A stretch of 64,000 nt of DNA from Bacillota bacterium. Lineage in GTDB: Bacteria > Bacillota > Clostridia > Christensenellales > JAEXRW01. The notes beneath the pieces are model-generated. The model made no database searches and was not told where the DNA came from. It saw only the letters and a list, made by a program, of their open reading frames with translations. The stretch is taken from assembly GCA_023454175.1 (NCBI GenBank), contig JAEXRW010000010.1, positions 1-64,000 on the forward strand, given 5' to 3'. Below, one piece after another: positions 58,790 through 64,000 of the stretch; position 1 is the stretch's first letter; each line of letters starts with the position of its first letter. Position numbers and translations under genes: made by a program.

Positions 58790-59710
58790 ATGAATCTGAT
58801 CGCACTGCAGGGAGCGGTGGAGCTGGGTCTCATCTACGCGGTCATGGCGCTGGGGGTCTTCATCTCCTTCCGCACGCTGAACATGCCCGATCTGACGGTG
58901 GACGGGAGTTTCGTGCTGGGCGCCGCCGTTTCAGCCATCCTAGCGAGCCTGGGGTACCCCGTGCCAGGACTGATCCTGGGCTTCATCGCGGGGGCGGCGG
59001 CGGGGATGATCACCGCGCTGCTGCATACCAAACTGGGCATCCAGCCGCTGCTTTCGGGCATATTGGTTATGCTCTCGCTGTATTCGGTGAACCTAAGGGT
59101 GATGGGCAACAAATCCAACATCCCGCTGCTGAACAAGGCGACGGTATTTTCTATATTCAAGGATACGCCGCTGGCGGATTACTCCGGCCTGATCCTCGGG
59201 GCCATCCTGCTGGCGATCCTTCTCGTGCTGCTTTACCTGCTCCTGAAAACCCGCTTCGGCCTGGTCCTGCGCGCAACGGGGGACAACGAACACATGGTAC
59301 GCGCCTCCGGTGTGAATACAGACAGGGAGAAACTCATCGGCCTCGCCCTTGCCAATGGACTCGTTGGATTGTCGGGCGGGATGATCGCACAGTACCAGCG
59401 GTTTGCGGATACCGGCATGGGCGTGGGCATGGTGATCATAGGCCTGGCCTCGGTGATCATCGGCGAAGTCATATTCGGCACCCAAACGCTCCTCCGAAGG
59501 CTGATCGCGGTGGTATTGGGGGCAATCTTGTACCGGGCGGTCATCGCCATAGCCCTGGACCTGGGTATGCCGGCCACCGACCTCAAGCTGATCTCAGCCG
59601 TCATCGTCACTCTCGCGCTCGCCATCCCCTTCATCGGCAAGAAATATTCGAAGCTGCGCAGAAGGCTTGCGGTCTTCAAAGAGAAAGAAGAGGGAAACGA
59701 CGATGCATGA
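58790..59710 (+). CDS. trpY: ABC transporter permease (TrpY-type)
   Basis: 306 residues, about eight to nine helices. It is of the branched-chain-amino-acid/sugar permease type with FISFRTLNMPDLTVDGSF and the conserved EKLIGLALANGLVGLSGGMIAQ loop. The ATG at 58790 follows GAAGG ten bases upstream; the earlier TTG frame overlaps the site. It ends by overlapping the ATPase start by eight bases. Confidence 0.9.
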   Translation: MNLIALQGAVELGLIYAVMALGVFISFRTLNMPDLTVDGSFVLGAAVSAILASLGYPVPGLILGFIAGAAAGMITALLHTKLGIQPLLSGILVMLSLYSVNLRVMGNKSNIPLLNKATVFSIFKDTPLADYSGLILGAILLAILLVLLYLLLKTRFGLVLRATGDNEHMVRASGVNTDREKLIGLALANGLVGLSGGMIAQYQRFADTGMGVGMVIIGLASVIIGEVIFGTQTLLRRLIAVVLGAILYRAVIAIALDLGMPATDLKLISAVIVTLALAIPFIGKKYSKLRRRLAVFKEKEEGNDDA

Positions 59711-60551
59711 CACCAAGAACTCTGCCAAGATCATTTCCTCCGGCATTCCACAGGCGATGCTTGAACTGCATGGCGTTACCAAGACGTTTCACCCCAATAC
59801 ACCCAATGAGCGGAAAGCGCTGGCCGATATCCACCTGACACTAGAGGAAGGGAAATTCCTCACGGTGATCGGCGGGAACGGCGCGGGGAAGTCAACACTC
59901 TTAAACGTCATTTCCGGAACGCAGGACGTGGACACGGGCTCCATCCTGCTGGACGGGGAGGATATCACACGGTACAGCGAATACAGACGGTCCAGACTCA
60001 TTGGCCGGGTCTTCCAGGATCCCATGCGGGGCACGGCCTATGACATGACCATCGCGGAGAACCTGGCGATAGCCTATGCAAAAGGATCGTGCCACGGGCT
60101 GCAGCGGGGGATACGGAAAAAGGATGAAGCGTATTTCCAAGACAGGCTGGCGGCGCTGGGACTGGGACTGGAGAAGGGACTGAAGCAAAAGGTGGGGCTG
60201 CTCTCGGGCGGACAGCGGCAGGCCATGACACTGCTGATGGCGACACTGGTGAAACCCAAATTGCTCCTGCTCGATGAACATACGGCTGCGCTGGACCCCG
60301 TTACAGCCCGAAAGGTCCTGGCCCTTACGAAAGAGCTGGCGCAGGAGGGCGGCATCTGCACCATCATGGTGACGCACAACATGAAAACGGCGCTGGAGCA
60401 CGGCAGCCGCACCATCATGATGCACGAAGGCCGGATCATCCTGGACATATCCGGCGAGGAGCGGCGGACGATGACGGTGGACGGGCTGCTGGAGCAGTTT
60501 GAAAAGAAGCAAGGGGAAAAGCCGGACAGCGACAGGCTGCTACTGGGATAG
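59703..60551 (+). CDS. trpZ: ABC transporter ATPase (TrpZ-type)
   Basis: 282 residues. Walker A GGNGAGKST, signature LLSGGQRQAMTLL, Walker B LLLLDEHTAALDP, and H-loop MVTHNMKTAL are all present. It powers the TrpXY importer. ATG 59703 overlaps the end of the permease gene, a sign of translational coupling. No terminator separates the three transporter genes. Confidence 0.92.
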   Translation: MHDTKNSAKIISSGIPQAMLELHGVTKTFHPNTPNERKALADIHLTLEEGKFLTVIGGNGAGKSTLLNVISGTQDVDTGSILLDGEDITRYSEYRRSRLIGRVFQDPMRGTAYDMTIAENLAIAYAKGSCHGLQRGIRKKDEAYFQDRLAALGLGLEKGLKQKVGLLSGGQRQAMTLLMATLVKPKLLLLDEHTAALDPVTARKVLALTKELAQEGGICTIMVTHNMKTALEHGSRTIMMHEGRIILDISGEERRTMTVDGLLEQFEKKQGEKPDSDRLLLG

Positions 60552-60701
60552 GAGCAAAGACAAATTCTATAAATACGGATGTTAAATATTTCATTCAGCA
60601 TGTTACATCCCACCCAAATCTGCTTATATATTCCTTGAAAGAAAGCATCCTAAAAGATGCCAGCAAAAATATTACTATATGATTCAAGGAGGGAAGCAGA
60701 T

Positions 60702-61256
60702 ATGGCAGTAAAAAATGCGATGACGGGGGATTTCCTGCACTCGGCATACGGCGGGGAGAGCATGGCGCACATGCGCTACCTCATCTGGGGGGATATGGCG
60801 GCGCGGGAAGGATTCAAGAATACCGCCAAACTTTTCGAAGCCATCTCCTATGCGGAACGGGTGCACGCGGGGAACCATTTCCGGGAGATCGGCGGGGGGA
60901 TATCCGACGCCACGGTGCCCGCAGGCGGGGTATTCGGAACTGGATCGCTTGTTGACAACCTGCAGGGCGCCATCAACGGAGAGCTGCATGAGGTGGAACA
61001 GATGTATCCCGTTTACCTGAACACGGCCCAGATCCAGGGGGAAAAGGGGGCGGAAAGGTCCTTCCACTTCGCACTGGAGGCCGAAAAGATCCACGCCGCC
61101 CTTTTCAAAAAGGCGCAGGATGCGGCGAGGGAAGGCAAGGACGTGGAGCTGAAATCCGTCTTCATCTGCCCGGTCTGCGGGCATACGGTGCTGGACGAGG
61201 CGCCAGACGCCTGTCCGGTTTGCGGGGCAAAAAAGGACAAGTACGTGAAGTTCTAA
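60702..61256 (+). CDS. rbr: Rubrerythrin
   Basis: 184 residues. The diiron four-helix domain (about 10-135) has paired ExxH-like helices (SYAERVHAGNHF; ALEAEKIHAALF) and a C-terminal rubredoxin-like domain with ICPVCGH and CPVCGAKK. It detoxifies hydrogen peroxide in anaerobes using reduced electron carriers. The ATG at 60702 has GGAGG nine bases upstream. A terminator follows at once. Confidence 0.95.
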   Translation: MAVKNAMTGDFLHSAYGGESMAHMRYLIWGDMAAREGFKNTAKLFEAISYAERVHAGNHFREIGGGISDATVPAGGVFGTGSLVDNLQGAINGELHEVEQMYPVYLNTAQIQGEKGAERSFHFALEAEKIHAALFKKAQDAAREGKDVELKSVFICPVCGHTVLDEAPDACPVCGAKKDKYVKF

Positions 61257-61261
61257 TGGCT

Positions 61262-61300
61262 AAAAAAGAACTGCCCACGTTTCATGGGCAGTTCTTTTTT
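61262..61300. terminator. Bidirectional terminator after rubrerythrin
   Basis: AAAAAAGAACTGCCC pairs with GGGCAGTTCTTTTTT. The T-run serves the plus strand and the A-run the minus strand; it overlaps the last bases of the aldolase-like gene. Confidence 0.85.
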
Positions 61301-62435
61301 ATTTATTGGACTGATCCATCTTGGAATATTTCTTCAGGTAGATGTAGCGCATCAATTTGCATTCAAGCGGAGAGATCGGCTTGATCCTGCCGGATGCGGC
61401 GGCAGCAAGGTATGCCTTGCACCCTTTATCCAGCACCATCTCCACCGCTTCGGCATCAGAGGCATTTCCAGCACAGCATAGTGCCCCCCTGCCGCGGATA
61501 AGTACGGCATTGCACCCCTGGAGCGCCTGTACGACTCTCCTTGCGTTGACGATGGGGGCGCCTTCATCCCAGTCCGCACAGCGCAGGGATGTGCCGATGA
61601 GCTGGGCGAAATCATCCAGCAGCGGTTTCACGGTTACGGCATGGGCGGACACATCCACCAGGGCGGGCAAGCCAGAGGCTTTTATTACACGGATATCAGG
61701 ACGGGCAAGATAAATCGCCCTGTGCAACGCCGCGTCCGCATGTAGCGCGGCTGCAGCGTCAACGCTGCCTGGCTCAAGCGTGAATGCAATCGCTCCATGC
61801 AGTGTTTCCAGCACGAATGAATCCCCCTCGCGGCGGCTGGAATGCAACGGAGGCATGTTTACCGGTTGCGGCTGCGCCAGGAACCTCTTGCATTCCTTCT
61901 CGAGCGCGATGGCTACGGCGAAGGCTTCATCGGGCGTGGCCCCCATGCAGACCGTGCCGTGGTGCGCCATGAGGATGGCCTTGCTTCTGGAAATCTTCAA
62001 CGCATCCGAGACGCCTTTCCGGAGTTTGCCGGTGCCGGGAAGGCCATAGGCAGCCAATTCAACTTTTTCCCCGATAAGACGGCGGGTGTCTTCATTTGCA
62101 ATATCGACACCGCAGCCGAGAACGGCGGCAATGGATGCATTGTCCTGGTGGGTGTGGATCACAAAATGGATCCAGGGTCTTTGCTTATACACTTCGGCAT
62201 GGACGCCTTTTTCGGAAGAAGGCTTGATACTGCCTTCATACGATAGATCCGCAATATTAACGATCACGATATCGGCGGGCTCCAGCGTATCGTATGCCCT
62301 GCCCGAAGGGGTGATAACGAATTGATCGTCACTGATGCGGCAGCTCACATTGCCCCAGGTGCGGGCGATGAGCCCGGCGGACGCCAGCCGCTTCCCAGCA
62401 TCGATGACATACTGCCTTGCTTCATGAAGCTCCAT
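61299..62435 (-). CDS. Class II aldolase/adducin protein with a degenerate second half
   Basis: 378 residues. The N-terminal half is a class II aldolase: GNVSCRISDDQFVITPSGR, Glu75, the zinc His pair His94/His96 in HTHQDN, and His159 in MAHHGT. The C-terminal half (about 215-360) looks like a second copy of the fold (LARPDIRVIKASGLPALVDVS; AVLIRGRGALCCAGNASDAEA) in which the zinc His residues are gone. Related enzymes act on L-fuculose 1-phosphate or similar. GGAGGGG precedes the ATG. It lies 21 bases after the aminotransferase gene, so the two are co-transcribed. Confidence 0.88.
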   Translation of the reverse strand: MELHEARQYVIDAGKRLASAGLIARTWGNVSCRISDDQFVITPSGRAYDTLEPADIVIVNIADLSYEGSIKPSSEKGVHAEVYKQRPWIHFVIHTHQDNASIAAVLGCGVDIANEDTRRLIGEKVELAAYGLPGTGKLRKGVSDALKISRSKAILMAHHGTVCMGATPDEAFAVAIALEKECKRFLAQPQPVNMPPLHSSRREGDSFVLETLHGAIAFTLEPGSVDAAAALHADAALHRAIYLARPDIRVIKASGLPALVDVSAHAVTVKPLLDDFAQLIGTSLRCADWDEGAPIVNARRVVQALQGCNAVLIRGRGALCCAGNASDAEAVEMVLDKGCKAYLAAAASGRIKPISPLECKLMRYIYLKKYSKMDQSNK

Positions 62436-62456
62436 TTATTTCCCCTCCGTTACTTC

Positions 62457-63941
62457 TTATCCTTCCGCAGGGAACTGTACCACGTGGGAGAACACCCTGT
62501 CAAAGCACTGCAGCGCCTCATCGATCATCTCCTCGGTATAGGCCGCGCTGGTGTAGAGCCTGCTGCCGGCCAAGGTTACCAGGCCTTCGGCCATGTAGGC
62601 CGCCCCCATGTGCTCCATTTCCTTTTTCCGCCGGGAAGTCGCCTTCAAAACCGCGGGGATTCTCCAGGGCTTACCCCAGTCGATGGAATAGTGCATGGTG
62701 CCTACCGTCTCCAGGTGGCAGATGGAGCCCTGGTTGAACGCCACGAAGGGCAGGTCATATTTTTTGATGAGTGCCTGCAGCCCCTTGGTGAGACGGTCAC
62801 CCATCTGCCCGGCTTTCTCGCAGGCTTTTGTCTGCTCGATCTCGCAGATGGCGTGGTAACCGGCGACACAACTCAGGGGGGTAGCCGCCATCGTGCCGCC
62901 GATCAGCGCCTTCTTATGGCTGTCACCTGTCTGGATGCCAGCAGCCAGGTAGCGCATGAATTCCTTTTTGCCGCCCAGGCCGCCTGCGCCGGGATAGCCG
63001 CCTGCGATGACCTTGCCAAAAACGGTAAGGTCGGGCGATACACCGAAATACCCCTGCGCACCGGATACGCCGATCCGGAACGCCGTCACGACCTCATCAA
63101 AAATGAGCAGCGCACCATATTTCCTGCAGAGCGCTTCCACGCCCTTGTTAAAGTCCTTATCCATCGGGCGGGTGCCACTTTCGGGACCCACCGGCTCGAT
63201 GAGCACCGCAGCCGTGCCGCCGCGGAGCCGATTGCCACGCAGTTTTCGCTCAAGGTCTTTCAGGTCTCCCGGGAAGAATTCCTGTGTATTGCGAAAACAG
63301 AAACGCGGAACGCCGTGCGCCTGGGTGAATTTGGAGCCGGGAATGCGGATGCCATAGGCCAGCTGGTCGCTCCAGCCGTGGTAGGCGCCGCCCATTTTGA
63401 GGATGAATTTCTTCTTCGTGGCCAACCGCGCCACACGGATGGCCGCCATGCACGCCTCGGTGCCTGAGCCCAGCATGCGGAACATTTCCACCGAGGGGAA
63501 AAGCTCGGATATCTTCTGCGCAAGCTTGTATTCGTATTCATGAAAAAGTCCTGTGGAGGGGCCGCAGTCCTTCAACAGGCTGATGACCTCATCCCGTACC
63601 GCCTTTGGGTTGCTGCCAAGGATGGTGGGCCCACCCGCCTGCAGGAAATCGAAATACCGGTTCCCATCAATATCATAGAGGTACGCTCCTTCGGCTTTTG
63701 TAAAGACCAGGGGGAAGGGATAGTTGAACGCCAGGTTATGCTGCACGCCGCCCGGTATCCTTTCCTGGGCCTGGTCAATGAGCGCTTTGGATCTTGTACA
63801 CTTTTTACCGTAGTATTCTTTTTCGTATGTTTTCAGCGCCTCGGGGCTGACAGAGTAGACAGGCAATGAGATCAAATGATCCAATTGGCGGGTGATTTCA
63901 CGTGCATCGGGATATTCGGAGATGGCAAAGGTTCTTTCCAC
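62457..63941 (-). CDS. Class III aminotransferase (glutamate-1-semialdehyde-aminomutase-like)
   Basis: 494 residues, PLP-dependent fold type I. The PLP lysine is Lys310 in TVFGKVIAGGYPGAGGLGG. ILIFDEVVTAFRIG-type text (LLIFDEVVTAFRIGVSGAQG) and YHGWSDQL are conserved. It is longer than hemL (about 430) by an N-terminal extension, and no haem genes are nearby. With the aldolase-like gene it may act on an amino-sugar or amino-aldehyde pathway. The start is GTG at 63941 with GGGGG upstream. Confidence 0.88.
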   Translation of the reverse strand: MERTFAISEYPDAREITRQLDHLISLPVYSVSPEALKTYEKEYYGKKCTRSKALIDQAQERIPGGVQHNLAFNYPFPLVFTKAEGAYLYDIDGNRYFDFLQAGGPTILGSNPKAVRDEVISLLKDCGPSTGLFHEYEYKLAQKISELFPSVEMFRMLGSGTEACMAAIRVARLATKKKFILKMGGAYHGWSDQLAYGIRIPGSKFTQAHGVPRFCFRNTQEFFPGDLKDLERKLRGNRLRGGTAAVLIEPVGPESGTRPMDKDFNKGVEALCRKYGALLIFDEVVTAFRIGVSGAQGYFGVSPDLTVFGKVIAGGYPGAGGLGGKKEFMRYLAAGIQTGDSHKKALIGGTMAATPLSCVAGYHAICEIEQTKACEKAGQMGDRLTKGLQALIKKYDLPFVAFNQGSICHLETVGTMHYSIDWGKPWRIPAVLKATSRRKKEMEHMGAAYMAEGLVTLAGSRLYTSAAYTEEMIDEALQCFDRVFSHVVQFPAEG

Positions 63942-64000
63942 AAAATGCGCCCCCTGTTAGTTGAATTCAATCAAATGAGGAGAGTGAACGATCACTCACC

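Noticed and set aside
62322..63467. A 381-codon plus-strand frame opposite the aldolase and aminotransferase genes
   Set aside because: It spans two well-supported minus-strand genes and shows no family motif.
62457..63941. Glutamate-1-semialdehyde aminomutase (hemL)
   Set aside because: The protein is about 60 residues longer than HemL, and its neighbour is an aldolase rather than a haem gene, so only the broader family is claimed.
1..64000. CRISPR arrays, prophage or rRNA genes
   Set aside because: No regularly spaced repeats, phage structural genes or rRNA sequence were seen; the only dispersed repeats are the two copies beside the UPF0210 gene.

Overview
The window looks like a chromosomal segment of an anaerobic, low-redox member of the Bacillota (Clostridia-like). 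The evidence is strong GGAGG-type ribosome binding sites, several TTG/GTG starts, a Trp T-box leader, Rrf2/CymR-type cysteine control, PepF, QueT, rubrerythrin, bacteriohemerythrin, a C_GCAxxG_C_C protein and UPF0237/UPF0210 neighbours. Base composition is moderately GC-rich, apart from an AT-rich patch near 28.2-28.4 kb. No phage, CRISPR array or rRNA operon is visible. The only mobile DNA seen is the end of an IS3-like element at the left edge.

Layout. 0-12 kb: acyltransferase, 6-phosphogluconate dehydrogenase (gnd), a membrane protein with two PH-like domains, a GNAT, an MBL-fold hydrolase, a patatin, an ABC-F protein behind a structured leader with small ORFs, and a GPH-type transporter with a GNAT-like partner. 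12-26 kb: tRNA-Arg, more GNATs, rhodanese, rmuC, a zinc-ribbon protein, an M20 peptidase, a USP/ACT/UPF0210 group bounded by a dispersed repeat, a methyltransferase, pepF and a TIM-barrel epimerase. 26-36 kb: an SH3/peptidoglycan-binding protein, an MFS carrier, and a CrtC-like plus rifampicin-phosphotransferase-like gene pair, then a second MFS carrier and queT.

36.5-39.5 kb is the most notable region: an operon of a cysteine-rich MarR regulator, hgcA and hgcB (the mercury-methylation corrinoid protein and its ferredoxin), a small membrane protein and a nitroreductase. Its promoter carries a palindrome over the -35 box that would suit autoregulation. The HgcA cap-helix motif (Asn136 to Lys143, Cys139) and both HgcB [4Fe-4S] motifs are intact.

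39.6-48.7 kb holds envelope functions (serine hydrolase, DUF2927-like and phosphodiester-glycosidase lipoproteins, HtrA), an esterase, bacteriohemerythrin, a racemase and a tandem pair of cysteine-rich paralogues. 48.8-54 kb is a sulfur amino acid cluster: two Rrf2 regulators, metY, larE and cysK, with convergent metA. MetA has Glu111, which predicts acetyl-CoA use and matches the O-acetylhomoserine-using MetY. An identical 17-bp word lies in the promoter regions of the second Rrf2 gene and of metA. 54-64 kb: a hydantoinase/oxoprolinase-like protein, a DUF6951-like protein, a KTSC protein, a T-box-controlled trpXYZ-type ABC transporter with a UGG specifier candidate, rubrerythrin, and a class II aldolase with a class III aminotransferase.
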